Below are positions 9,402 to 17,842 of a stretch of DNA of 64,000 bases, one piece after another. The position numbers and the translations under genes are program-made. The notes beneath the pieces are model-generated. The model searched no databases and was not told the origin of the DNA. It was given only the letters and a program-made list of their open reading frames with translations. The DNA lies in the NCBI GenBank assembly GCA_965233625.1, contig OZ247499.1:4588001-4652000 (forward strand). The letters are read 5' to 3'. Numbering within the stretch: the stretch's first letter is position 1; each line of letters starts with the position of its first letter. Source of the stretch: G965233625 sp965233625 (lineage in GTDB: Bacteria > Planctomycetota > Planctomycetia > Pirellulales > Pirellulaceae).

Positions 9402-10709
9402 TTACGGAGTAGCAGCTTCTTCGAAGTTGCCGTACTTGGTGATCTTCCGCAGGAAAACGCCGTTGAAGATCTGGCTCGGAGGCAGTTCCAGGGTGTCGCC
9501 GCTGTAACCGGTAACGGCAATGTCGGCGTCGGTCATGTTCTGAAGAACAAAACCTGGGTTCAGGAAGCCGTCGCCATCCAGGTCGCTGAACTGCTTGACG
9601 GAACCGTCTGCCATCAGAATGTTGACCGAAGCGGTCAGACCACCGCCGTGCACGGCGTACCAGTCGCGGGTGTCCTGCAAGTAGGTTTCGCTGCCACCAG
9701 GTCCCGTCGGGCTGGCACAGCTTCCGCCGCTCTTTTCGCATTCGATCTGACCCGACAGGTTGGCGCCGTTGTAGCGGATCAGGTTAATGCGGTTGTTGCT
9801 ACCTGCGACGTAGGCTGGACCATCGTTGAACGATTCGCCCAGAATTTCGCCCTGTTCCAGGAACGTGCGGGCTTCCTGGCTGCCAGCGGCAAAGGTGCCG
9901 CTTTCGTCGAAGGCAAGGGTGCCAGCGAGGATGGCTTCTTTCACATCGCCAGGAGCAGCATCGCCCAGCAGAGCGACGTTCGAGCTAACAACCTTGCCGC
10001 TCTCCAGCAGACGCTGCGTCAGCGGACCGGCCGTGGTGCTTAGACCTTTCAGGCCGCCCTTGGTGGTGCTGGCGTCGTTGGTGTTCAGCGTTACGTAGTT
10101 ACCGCCCGACTCAACCACTTTGGGATCGCTGCGGACCAGGTGCCAGCCAGCGGCGTAGTTGGTGTTGTAGCCTTTGTCCAGCAAAGCACGGGCGATCAGC
10201 TCAAGACGCTGGGCGTCGGGAGCAGCTGCGTTGGCAGCGGTGCCAGCCCATTCGCCGGCGGTGCTACCGCTGGCGCCGTTGAAGCTGGTGGCGCCGCAGA
10301 TGCCGTCGGTCTGACGCGAAGCGGGCGAACCATCTTTGGTGCCTACAGTGCTTTTACCGATGCAGTCGTTCAGCTTTTCCGAACCGCGGATAGCTGTCGA
10401 CGGGCACATCATTTCACCAGGAATGGCAGCGCCCATGTTGTTCACATCGGCGACCCAGCCCCAGGTGTCCATGCAGCCATCGCGTTTGTAGTCGCTGGCG
10501 CCGGAGCAGATGCGTCCGCGAGGATCTTTGTCGGCAAAGCGGTGCAGCGCGATGCCGATCTGACGCAGGTTATTCTTACAGGTTGCATTGCGTGCAGCTT
10601 CGCGCGCCATGTTCAGGGCGGGCAGCAGCATCGCGACCAGGATACCGATGATGGCGATCACCACCAGCAGTTCGACAAGGGTAAAACCTCTCTGTGTTTT
10701 ACGGGTCAT
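9402..10709 (-). CDS. DUF1559 prepilin-like (pseudopilin) protein A
   Basis: A 435-residue protein starting with a type IV prepilin leader: cleavage is expected after Gly8 in QRGFTLVELLVV, with the conserved Glu at mature position 5. The rest is the DUF1559 periplasmic domain typical of planctomycetes. The C-terminal signature is HGGGLTASVNILMADGSV, followed by DLDGDGFLN, which fits a DxDxDG calcium-binding loop. It is a paralogue of the next gene (shared GWVAD, NTNY and HGG...ADGSV blocks) and both probably derive from a tandem duplication. A strong terminator follows. I infer a minor filament or pseudopilus subunit processed by a prepilin peptidase. Confidence 0.9.
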   Translation of the reverse strand: MTRKTQRGFTLVELLVVIAIIGILVAMLLPALNMAREAARNATCKNNLRQIGIALHRFADKDPRGRICSGASDYKRDGCMDTWGWVADVNNMGAAIPGEMMCPSTAIRGSEKLNDCIGKSTVGTKDGSPASRQTDGICGATSFNGASGSTAGEWAGTAANAAAPDAQRLELIARALLDKGYNTNYAAGWHLVRSDPKVVESGGNYVTLNTNDASTTKGGLKGLSTTAGPLTQRLLESGKVVSSNVALLGDAAPGDVKEAILAGTLAFDESGTFAAGSQEARTFLEQGEILGESFNDGPAYVAGSNNRINLIRYNGANLSGQIECEKSGGSCASPTGPGGSETYLQDTRDWYAVHGGGLTASVNILMADGSVKQFSDLDGDGFLNPGFVLQNMTDADIAVTGYSGDTLELPPSQIFNGVFLRKITKYGNFEEAATP

Positions 10710-10932
10710 TAAATTCTTTCTTTACTGAAAATTAAACGGGAAATTGAACTTAGATTTTTTTCTTACAATCTGCCCTGTAGACTTCACGGGAGACGCTTGA
10801 CCGCAGGCGGGAATCAACTTGCGGCCCAGTGGTCATTTCATCACCTTTCTCCTGAAAAGAATTTCTGGAACAGACGAAACTTTTATGGCTGCGCCAGGAC
10901 TGCAATGACGCGGTGCATTGCTCCCAGCCTGA

Positions 10933-12099
10933 TTAACTTTCGTGCGCGGACCGGTCGCTGAGCGAGTACAGGCTCTCGAACTCAGCAGGCTCGATTTCGA
11001 TCTCATTGGATTCATACGGGCTTGCACCGCCCGTGCCGAATCCGTTGTTCAGATAGCCATCGCCGTTGGTGTCTGTGAAAGAACGGACACTGCCATCGGC
11101 GAACAGCACATTACAATCGCCGCCGTGGACCGGTGCGAAACTGGCGTACTCCTGCCGGGTCTGTTTGGCCCAGACCGGCCACCAGGAAGACTTCGCCGTA
11201 CCAGCGCCGAATGCCGCTGGGGGGCTCATCGAAGAAATCAGCAGAGGACCAGAAGTAAAGCTACGCACCAGCTCAGAACCGGCAGCGACTTCTTCGCCGA
11301 TGTCGCCGGACAATGTGGTGGTAATCGTTCCGCCATCGGCAAGCAGTGGGATAAAGGCACGCGAAATAACGGCGTTATCCGCTTGAGACGCCTTCAATGG
11401 CCCCAGCGTCGAGTTGCGGAAACGCAATCCGGCTGAACAGGCAGCGTTTGCACGGCGCAAGTTTCCGCTTGAGTCCAGATTGGCGCCGCCACGCACCATA
11501 AACCAGCTAGCGGTGTAGTTGGTGTTGTAATGCTTCTTGTAGATCTTTTCGAGAATCAGATCGGTCCGCTGGGCAGTGCCGGCTTCGTAGCCTCCGACCG
11601 TCAACATCGTGCGGCATGGATTGGAAATGATAGTTCCGTCCGGCGCAGTTTTTGGTGTGGATCCGGCGCCTTTCACACATGGCTCGAAGCTTGCCGGTCC
11701 CAACCGCAGCAGCTGCTCGTAAGTTTCGCTCACCTGGGCGTCGTTCGCGGGGCAGAGCATCGAACCCGCAGGCACGCCGGAGTTAACCATATCTGCAACC
11801 CACCCGGTCTCCGTTACGGCGCCATCGTGCTGCCAGTCAAAGGCGCCACTGCAGAAGGTTCCCTTGTTCACGGCGCGGGCCTGAAGTGCGTGGCCAAACT
11901 GTTGCAGGTTGCTGGCACAGGCGCTCTTGCGGGCCGAAGTTCGCACAAGGCTAATCGCCGGAATCAGGATCGCCGCCAGCAGACCGATGATCGAAATCAC
12001 CACCAGCAGTTCCACCAGCGTAAAGCCGCTGCGGCTGCAAGGGCGTGACGATTTGCTGTCGCTTGGGTGGCCGCTATCACTCAGGCTCGAAGTGTTCAT
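10933..12099 (-). CDS. DUF1559 prepilin-like (pseudopilin) protein B
   Basis: A 388-residue paralogue of the downstream DUF1559 protein. The leader is unusually long: 25 residues precede the cleavage site SG/FTLVELLVVISIIG. The globular part shares with its paralogue the patches FCSGAFDWQHDG, GWVADMVNSG, NTNYTASWFMVRGG and HGGDCNVLFADGSV. It ends with DTNGDGYLN, a good match to a dockerin- or EF-hand-like DxNxDG calcium loop. It lies 223 bases upstream of its paralogue on the minus strand and is probably the first gene of that unit. Confidence 0.9.
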   Translation of the reverse strand: MNTSSLSDSGHPSDSKSSRPCSRSGFTLVELLVVISIIGLLAAILIPAISLVRTSARKSACASNLQQFGHALQARAVNKGTFCSGAFDWQHDGAVTETGWVADMVNSGVPAGSMLCPANDAQVSETYEQLLRLGPASFEPCVKGAGSTPKTAPDGTIISNPCRTMLTVGGYEAGTAQRTDLILEKIYKKHYNTNYTASWFMVRGGANLDSSGNLRRANAACSAGLRFRNSTLGPLKASQADNAVISRAFIPLLADGGTITTTLSGDIGEEVAAGSELVRSFTSGPLLISSMSPPAAFGAGTAKSSWWPVWAKQTRQEYASFAPVHGGDCNVLFADGSVRSFTDTNGDGYLNNGFGTGGASPYESNEIEIEPAEFESLYSLSDRSAHES

Positions 12100-12425
12100 G
12101 TTTTCGTCCTAGGGAGAATTTATAAGAGAAACCCTTAGAGGATTCCCTGAAGATCTGAATTGGCCGTGAGTCTAGGGACTGTATGTGAAGAGAAAGTTAA
12201 CGGTCGCTGAAGAGCGCGTTAAATCGCCATGGCGGGTTGGAAGGCGGCATACACAACATTGGGGCTAGGGTATTCCCTGTGTGGTATTTCCCAATGAATC
12301 TAACGGCGAAGTGTGAAGAAACGGCGAGCAGTTGTTGAAGCCGTCGTTAATAATCCTGGGTCCGTTGCTTGCCTTCCGGCCCAACGATGCAGTCTCGCTG
12401 CCACCTACTCCCTGCATGTGCAACG
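12100..12425. other. Divergent intergenic region, no gene seen
   Basis: This AT-richer spacer separates the minus-strand pseudopilin genes from the plus-strand MerC-like gene. The frame at 12313-12531 has no family features. The regulatory signals recognised here (palindrome and direct repeats) start at 12426 and are listed separately. Confidence 0.4.
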
Positions 12426-12442
12426 CAATGTTATTTACATTG
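12426..12442. promoter_or_regulatory. Candidate operator palindrome (CAATGT-N5-ACATTG)
   Basis: A perfect 6-5-6 inverted repeat, CAATGTTATTTACATTG, lies about 100 bases upstream of the MerC-like gene. Size, symmetry and AT-rich centre suit a Fur/Zur- or MerR-type dimer site, but it does not exactly match a consensus I know. Confidence 0.4.
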
Positions 12443-12500
12443 ATGCGTCATTTACTTACACTTTTTGTCTTGACGCGTCCCACCCATCTGCCTTGACGCC
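12440..12500 (+). promoter_or_regulatory. Three TTGAYGC direct repeats upstream of the MerC-like gene
   Basis: TTGATGCGTC (12440-12449), TTGACGCGTC (12470-12479) and TTGACGCC (12493-12500) are repeated in the same orientation at intervals of 30 and 23 bases, between the palindrome and the start codon. The spacing of about three and two helical turns suggests protein binding sites or overlapping -35 elements. Confidence 0.35.
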
Positions 12501-12543
12501 GCATCGGAGGGACTGTGCGTGCAATCTTTGACCAAGGAAAAAA

Positions 12544-13152
12544 ATGAAAGCCTTGCGGTTCAATCTCGACTCTCTTGGCATGTGCGCGTCGGCGCTGTGC
12601 ATGGTTCATTGCCTGGTTTTTCCCGTCGCGCTGCTGGCGTTGCCCGTTCTAAATCTTTCAGCCAGCCAGCCCGTTACCAACCTTCAGCCGAAGCCCACCG
12701 GCAGCGCTGCAGCATCAACGGCTGCCGGCGCGGATTGCTGTGAGAAGGAAAGCTGCTGTGCACACGGAGAAGGTTGTGCCGCGGATGAAGAGCACACGGC
12801 CGCATGCTGTTCGACGCCGTTTGATTTCTGGTTGCACGTAGGACTGCTGGCCGGCGTGGCGCCGCTGGGCGTTGTCGCGTGGGGCTTCGGCGTCCGCAAG
12901 CATGGTCGGTGGGGTGTGCTCATGCTGGGAACAACCGGCGTGCTGCTATTGAGCGGGGCCCTGTTGTTTGGCACTCAGCTGTTTGGCTTTTATGGCGAAC
13001 CGGCGATGACGGTGCTGGGAAGCATCTGCATGGTTTCGGCGCATTTCTGGAACCGCCGCCAGTGCAAGTGCTGCGAGACGTCCCACCCAGGCGCGATGGT
13101 TGAAATTGAAGAAGCGCCGTCGAATTCGCAACCCGTTTCTTTGCAGAGCTGA
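12544..13152 (+). CDS. MerC-domain membrane protein (metal-related)
   Basis: A 202-residue membrane protein with four predicted helices. The first helix carries the MerC-type metal motif CASALCMVHC. A Cys/His-rich loop follows (DCCEKESCCAHGEGC, then CC), and the last helices end in FWNRRQCKCCETSHP. MerC proteins bind or move Hg(II) in mer operons, but many chromosomal MerC-domain proteins lack mer neighbours and are thought to act in zinc or other metal handling. No merA, merT or merR is nearby, so I infer metal homeostasis rather than mercury resistance. The upstream palindrome and repeats suggest dedicated regulation. Confidence 0.8.
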   Translation: MKALRFNLDSLGMCASALCMVHCLVFPVALLALPVLNLSASQPVTNLQPKPTGSAAASTAAGADCCEKESCCAHGEGCAADEEHTAACCSTPFDFWLHVGLLAGVAPLGVVAWGFGVRKHGRWGVLMLGTTGVLLLSGALLFGTQLFGFYGEPAMTVLGSICMVSAHFWNRRQCKCCETSHPGAMVEIEEAPSNSQPVSLQS

Positions 13153-13215
13153 AGGCCGTTCACCGCGAGCCTCGTCTGGCCGGCTGAGTCTTAGATCGAA
13201 CCCGGAGCCGCATTG

Positions 13216-13824
13216 ATGAGCGACTTTTCAAACATGCACCAGGCAGCGGCCCTCATGAACCAGCAGGTATGGTGCTGGGGCCGGGATGTCGAATGTTCGA
13301 CCGGCAACAAGCTGGTGGAGTATGGATTTCAGCGGATCGAAAAGCCTGCCGGCAGCACAGGCGCCAGCCTTTACGAACTGAATCTGACATCTACTTCCCG
13401 CGTGGTGCTACGCGGCTTCGGCGTCTTCTACGGCGATGAACGCTGGGGCGGTCTGTTCCTGCATCGCTTTGATTTCCTATCGCAGTTCACACACGAAGCA
13501 GAACTCGCACAGCGACCGTGGTCCCTACGCGACCTGCCCCGCCGCGTTTCTCTCGAGGCTGACGCGTGCACGATGTTGCTGCTAGGGCTCATCCACTGGG
13601 TCGGGCAGTACGAGCTTTGGATCGCGGCTGAAGCGGGCGAAGCATACCGCCAGGACACCGTGGAGCAATGGAACACGAGACGCTACGCCAGAACTCCCGC
13701 CGCAGAACTTCCCGCCGCGTGGCAACGTCTGGGCGAAGCCGTTTCGCAACAGCCAGAGACCTTCATCCCCGCCAGTTCCAGTCCCGTCAGCCGCACGTTG
13801 AAGCAGTCCGCCGCAGCAGGTTAA
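13216..13824 (+). CDS. Conserved-looking hypothetical protein
   Basis: A 202-residue soluble protein of unknown function. The N-terminal half is rich in aromatic and acidic residues (VWCWGRDVEC, GFGVFYGDERWGGLFLHRF) and the C-terminal part is Ala/Pro-rich and probably disordered. There is no signal peptide or membrane segment. An in-frame TTG immediately precedes the ATG chosen here. It follows the MerC-like gene by 63 bases and precedes the prepilin-peptidase homologue by 55 bases on the same strand, so the three may form an operon. Codon use looks native. Confidence 0.65.
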   Translation: MSDFSNMHQAAALMNQQVWCWGRDVECSTGNKLVEYGFQRIEKPAGSTGASLYELNLTSTSRVVLRGFGVFYGDERWGGLFLHRFDFLSQFTHEAELAQRPWSLRDLPRRVSLEADACTMLLLGLIHWVGQYELWIAAEAGEAYRQDTVEQWNTRRYARTPAAELPAAWQRLGEAVSQQPETFIPASSSPVSRTLKQSAAAG

Positions 13825-13879
13825 CGATGAAATCCGCCAGGCGACCATCGCGAGGTGTGATCCTTCCAGGCAAGGGGGA

Positions 13880-15544
13880 ATGATTTTGAACCGCGATCGA
13901 AGTCAGCCCGGAACACCCCACGATTCGCCAACGGGCAAGACGCCGGCCAACTGGCTGCGCAAGTCATTGCCCGGCGAATTTCTGCTGCTGGCGATGATGC
14001 TGCACGCCGCGATCGGCGCCTTAGCCTGGTCGATTGCCAGTGTCCGGGCGCCGCAGAATCTGTTGATGGTCGTGGCCGGCGTGTGGATCATGCTCCGCGC
14101 TGCCGGAGTCTTCGCCCAGCGCAGCTTCGCGCTGGTCGCTGGCCTTATATTGCTTGTCGGTTTGTTCGCCGTGCCTTGCCGCGACACGTCTCTTGAGGAT
14201 GCAACGGGGGGAGTGTTTTCTGCAACAGCGTTTGCCGTGCTGTTGGGGGTTTTGCTGCTGGTGGATGCCGGGGAGTTCTTCTTTTCAACGGCAGGAGTTA
14301 AATGGAGACAACGGATGCGTAGCTGGAACTGGCACCGCATTGCGCTGGGAGTAGCCGCAGCGGCGTTTGTGATCTACATGATCCTGCTGCCCACGGCCTA
14401 CTGGGTTGCAGAGATGATCAACCCACCCAAGGGCGGCCAGGTGCTGGAGGAAATGTCGCTGTCAGAAACGATCCAGTTGCGGGCGATGACCGTCGTCACA
14501 GCCGCTGTGTTCGGCGCGCTGGGCGCCACGATTGGCAGTTTCCTGAACGTCGTTGCTTATCGTCTGCCGCGGGGCGAATCGCTGGTACTGCAGCGCTCGC
14601 GCTGTCCGCAGTGCGGCGTACAGATTGAAGGACGCGACAACCTTCCCATTCTGGGCTGGATGCTGCTGGGCGGTCGTTGCCGCGCCTGCCAGACACGTAT
14701 CTCTTTCCGCTATCCGGCAGTCGAGGCAGTTGCTGCGGGGATGTTCCTACTGCTGTATTTTGTCGAACTAATTTCTGGCGGTGCGAACCTGCCTGTACGC
14801 AGTCCCAACACCTACACGGGCGTTGTGTGGATCATCTTCTACACGAAGTGGGACCTGATCGGCATCTACTTCTTTCACTGCTTCACGCTCTGCGTGCTGC
14901 TGACCTGGGGATTGATCGACTTCGACCGGCAGCGCATCGACAACGAAAAACAAACCGGCGGTTATTCGCATCCGCACCGTGTTCCCTGGTGGATGTCTGG
15001 CACGGTGGCCGCCATCCTGTTGTTGCTGCCACTTCTGATGCCAATGCTCCTTCCGGCGCCTTGGTTAAATAAGACGAACGATCCGACCGAAGGGGGCGCG
15101 TGGTTTGCGACCGGTGTGATGGGCGGCATCATCGGCGCGATGCTGGGCTGGCTAGTATCGCTGGTTGTGAAACGCTATGTCCGGTTGAAAGAAGAAGGGG
15201 CGGAAACAGGCGGTGCGAAATACTGGCTGCCGGGTGGGCATCTGGTCAGTGCCGGCCTGATTGCGGGACTTACCGTTGGCTGGCAGGCCATTCTAGGTGT
15301 CTGGTTATTAACACTCGCCATGACGCCATTTGTGGCAGGACTGTTTAAGTGGTTCAAACTGCGCGAACCGCCCATCACGGCAATTCTGCTGGCGGCGTTT
15401 CTGCTTCATTTAGCCTTGTGGCGCTGGCTTGCCGTCTGGTGGTGGCCAAGCCACGTTACCACGCCCGTTGCCTGGCTGGGCATTGCGGCGGCGCTTCTGC
15501 TGCTGATGGGCGTCAACTTCGCCATGCCGAAACGATCCGCCTGA
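13880..15544 (+). CDS. Prepilin-peptidase (A24) homologue lacking the GxGD motif
   Basis: A 554-residue polytopic membrane protein preceded by a strong ribosome site (AAGGGGGA). After an N-terminal extension with membrane helices it has the prepilin peptidase N-terminal signature GATIGSFLNVVAYRLPRGES at about residue 213 and a zinc-type pair of CxxC motifs (CPQC and CRAC). The first catalytic region is LTWGLIDFDRQRID. The place where type IV leader peptidases have GxGD reads LPGGHLVSAGLIAGLTVGW, so the second catalytic Asp appears to be replaced. Either it is inactive or another acid serves. The family normally cleaves and N-methylates prepilins such as the DUF1559 proteins encoded nearby. 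Confidence 0.85.
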   Translation: MILNRDRSQPGTPHDSPTGKTPANWLRKSLPGEFLLLAMMLHAAIGALAWSIASVRAPQNLLMVVAGVWIMLRAAGVFAQRSFALVAGLILLVGLFAVPCRDTSLEDATGGVFSATAFAVLLGVLLLVDAGEFFFSTAGVKWRQRMRSWNWHRIALGVAAAAFVIYMILLPTAYWVAEMINPPKGGQVLEEMSLSETIQLRAMTVVTAAVFGALGATIGSFLNVVAYRLPRGESLVLQRSRCPQCGVQIEGRDNLPILGWMLLGGRCRACQTRISFRYPAVEAVAAGMFLLLYFVELISGGANLPVRSPNTYTGVVWIIFYTKWDLIGIYFFHCFTLCVLLTWGLIDFDRQRIDNEKQTGGYSHPHRVPWWMSGTVAAILLLLPLLMPMLLPAPWLNKTNDPTEGGAWFATGVMGGIIGAMLGWLVSLVVKRYVRLKEEGAETGGAKYWLPGGHLVSAGLIAGLTVGWQAILGVWLLTLAMTPFVAGLFKWFKLREPPITAILLAAFLLHLALWRWLAVWWWPSHVTTPVAWLGIAAALLLLMGVNFAMPKRSA

Positions 15545-15689
15545 AACCGGCAGCCGCATGGTTGCACAAAGATCTTATTTGCATTTTAATTGCATGAAGG
15601 ATTCGGCGAGGTTCTGAGCTGTCGTGCATTCTGCCGTCGGTATCGCCGCTTGCAATGATCTGGTTGACCTTTCGGGGGGAGAGTCTGGG

Positions 15690-16289
15690 ATGCACCAACT
15701 TTATAGAGCAGTAGGCACACACACGAATACAGTCTCCGGCTGGTTGCGGGCGAAGTCTCTGCCGGCCGTTGCATTCTGCCTCGCCCATCTCCTTGTAGCC
15801 GCGGCTGCCTTTGCCGCTGGCCCGGCCGGTTCGCAACCGCCTGTGAAACAAACGCCGTTAGTGCTGGCAGAAAACCAGTCGGACGCGGCCGTTGCCCGGC
15901 GCATCGGCGGGGGCCAAGTGCAGGTGGAACATCTGGACGTCGCCAGTCGCGACAATCTGCGCGAGTTCCACATGCAGAACGCCCGCATCCTGCAACTGGT
16001 GAATTTCAAGCTAGTGCTGTTCCGTTGCGACGGCGAATGCCTGTCCGCCCGGTTCTGGCGCGACCGCCTTGAGGCAGCGAATCCCCGCGGCGCCACCTGG
16101 CGGCTACCTCAGGCGAAATCCGGGAAGATGCATCCTTGCGAAAGGATGTGGCAGCGTGCGGTCAGCGTGCATCGCGCACTGGTCAGCACCATGCCGCAAG
16201 GCCGCGCCGAGTTCGACGCCAATCTGCAAACCGAACTGCAGCGGATTCACCGGCTGAAGTCGTTATCCACGGATCTTGCCAGCCAATAA
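15690..16289 (+). CDS. Secreted hypothetical protein
   Basis: A 199-residue protein with a hydrophobic signal region (LPAVAFCLAHLLVAAAAFAAG) after a basic start, then a helical charged domain with four Cys (FRCDGEC and HPCERM). I do not recognise the family. The ATG at 15690 follows GGGGGGAGAG and is preferred to an in-frame ATG 66 bases upstream, which would bury the signal peptide. It precedes the His-rich lipoprotein gene by 82 bases on the same strand. Confidence 0.6.
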   Translation: MHQLYRAVGTHTNTVSGWLRAKSLPAVAFCLAHLLVAAAAFAAGPAGSQPPVKQTPLVLAENQSDAAVARRIGGGQVQVEHLDVASRDNLREFHMQNARILQLVNFKLVLFRCDGECLSARFWRDRLEAANPRGATWRLPQAKSGKMHPCERMWQRAVSVHRALVSTMPQGRAEFDANLQTELQRIHRLKSLSTDLASQ

Positions 16290-16323
16290 CCCGCTTCGCG
16301 TGGATACTGACCCGCTTCGCGTG
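16289..16323 (+). repeat. Direct repeat of ACCCGCTTCGCGTG (two copies)
   Basis: The 14-mer occurs at 16289-16302 and 16310-16323, 21 bases apart, in the leader of the lipoprotein gene that starts at 16372. Its role is unknown. Confidence 0.5.
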
Positions 16324-16371
16324 AATGCAAACCATCACGTAATCCATCATCGTTTCAGGCAGCCAGCTATT

Positions 16372-17760
16372 ATGAAAATTATCCAACACCATCCGCTGCT
16401 CGCAGCCGCAATTGCCTGCGTCCTGTTTGTGGCAGGTTGCAGCAGTCCCGATACCGCAGAGGTCGTGCAACCGCCACCGCCGCAAGACGGAACCCGCATG
16501 ACGCGGTTGTTCTGGCAGGACCGGGCGGACGACGGGTTGAAGTGCGGCGATGTGTATAGGACAGACGACGGCTGGCATCTGACCAAGATGGAAGTCGCTG
16601 GATTCCCCGCGCTGGATATCGACAAGCAGGATCTTGTGCAGATGCGCCAGATCGAAGGAGCCCTGATCGTCGGCGTCCGCGACAACGACAAGGGTAAACT
16701 TGGCAGTGGCTGGGTGGCCATCGATTGTGGCGTTGATGAAGAACCGCACGGCGACCATTCGCATTGGCACTACGACCGCCCGCCAGAAGTTCTCACGCAA
16801 CAGATTGACGACGCACAGGGAAACCCCGCCCACGTCTACAAGTACGACGGAGAAGTGTATCTGGCCAACGACGCCCGAAACGGCTTCACCCGCATCTCCC
16901 GGCAGAGCCTCGATACCAAGTCGCCGGGCGCCTTCTATACCGGCGGCGGCAATCACATCACCATGGCCGTGGTTGATAATAAGGTGTGTTACTCAACCTG
17001 GATTGATGGCGGCGGCCCCAACAAGGGGCGCGTGGATGTTGTGGACCTAAGCAAAACGGGCGAAGCGTCGCAGGCTTACAGCTTCCACCTGAGTTCCGGC
17101 GTCATCCACGGCGCGACAGCCAATTCCGGGCGGATTTTTCTGGCGCCCGCCAGCGGCGTTGACTGGCTTCAGGCCGATGTAGACCTGAAGTTGTCCGGCA
17201 GAGATGTTGAGGTTCAGCACATCGAACTTGGTAAGGATGAAGAAACAGGCAAGCCGCTCCGTACCGGCGCCTTCGTTAATCACCGCAACTGGGTGATGTT
17301 CACCACAGGCGCGGCGGACGCTGCTGCTCTTTGTCTGCTGAACGCGTCGCAAGATACGCCGGAACTGATCAAGCTTCCTATCGATGTCGCCGATGGCTTA
17401 TCGCTGGTGACGCCTAAAGTGGTGAAGACCAGCGCGGGCAAGCGTTACGCTTTCCTGTTTCTAGATCGCAAAACCGGCGAAAGCGAAGAACACCTGACGA
17501 TTGTCGATCTGGACCCCGACAGTGATCGCGACTTCTCCGACGCCAGCATCGCATCCACGTTGACCGTCGGTCGCAGTCAGGTTGAAGGACATTTCGGGCA
17601 TCACGATATCTGCTTCGATCCCGCCGGCGAATACGCCTTCATCACCAATCCGGGCGACGGCGACATCTGGGTGCTGTCTTTAACCACCCTCAAGATCGAA
17701 CAGAAACTACCCGCCGGCGGAACCCCCACCGCCATCCTCAGCACCGGCGCCGCAGAATAA
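16372..17760 (+). CDS. His-rich beta-propeller lipoprotein, AztD-like
   Basis: A 462-residue lipoprotein: the signal ends VLFVAGCSS, with the lipidated Cys near residue 20. The body has repeated propeller-like strands and ends in a YVTN-type blade (YAFITNPGDGDIWVLSL, then PAGGTPTAIL). Potential metal ligands cluster in HGDHSHWHYD (about residue 125), GGGNHITM and GHFGHHD. The arrangement recalls the periplasmic zinc chaperone AztD, but that is similarity by eye, and no aztABC transporter genes are seen. An upstream in-frame ATG at 16276 would add 32 residues before the signal and is rejected. Confidence 0.65.
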   Translation: MKIIQHHPLLAAAIACVLFVAGCSSPDTAEVVQPPPPQDGTRMTRLFWQDRADDGLKCGDVYRTDDGWHLTKMEVAGFPALDIDKQDLVQMRQIEGALIVGVRDNDKGKLGSGWVAIDCGVDEEPHGDHSHWHYDRPPEVLTQQIDDAQGNPAHVYKYDGEVYLANDARNGFTRISRQSLDTKSPGAFYTGGGNHITMAVVDNKVCYSTWIDGGGPNKGRVDVVDLSKTGEASQAYSFHLSSGVIHGATANSGRIFLAPASGVDWLQADVDLKLSGRDVEVQHIELGKDEETGKPLRTGAFVNHRNWVMFTTGAADAAALCLLNASQDTPELIKLPIDVADGLSLVTPKVVKTSAGKRYAFLFLDRKTGESEEHLTIVDLDPDSDRDFSDASIASTLTVGRSQVEGHFGHHDICFDPAGEYAFITNPGDGDIWVLSLTTLKIEQKLPAGGTPTAILSTGAAE

Positions 17761-17790
17761 CCAGGGTGGCATTATCCAGGCGCCGCATCT

Positions 17791-17831
17791 CGTCCCCTCG
17801 CCCCTCCGGGGAGAGGGTTAGGGTGAGGGGG
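17791..17831. repeat. CCTCGCCCCTCCGGGGAGAGG palindromic repeat, copy A
   Basis: A 41-base GC-rich palindromic segment with the core CCCCTCCGGGG and the tail GGTTAGGGTGAGGGG. Related copies are at 29269-29308 (same orientation) and 33590-33632 (inverted). It lies between two convergent gene ends, where its hairpin could end transcription in both directions. Confidence 0.75.
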
Positions 17832-17842
17832 ATCACAATCCA

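Noticed and set aside
12426..12442. A confirmed Zur or Fur box
   Set aside because: The palindrome is symmetrical but does not match a consensus I can state with confidence, so it is listed only as a candidate operator.
12544..13152. A mer mercury-resistance operon
   Set aside because: merA, merT, merP and merR are all absent; only a MerC-like domain is present.
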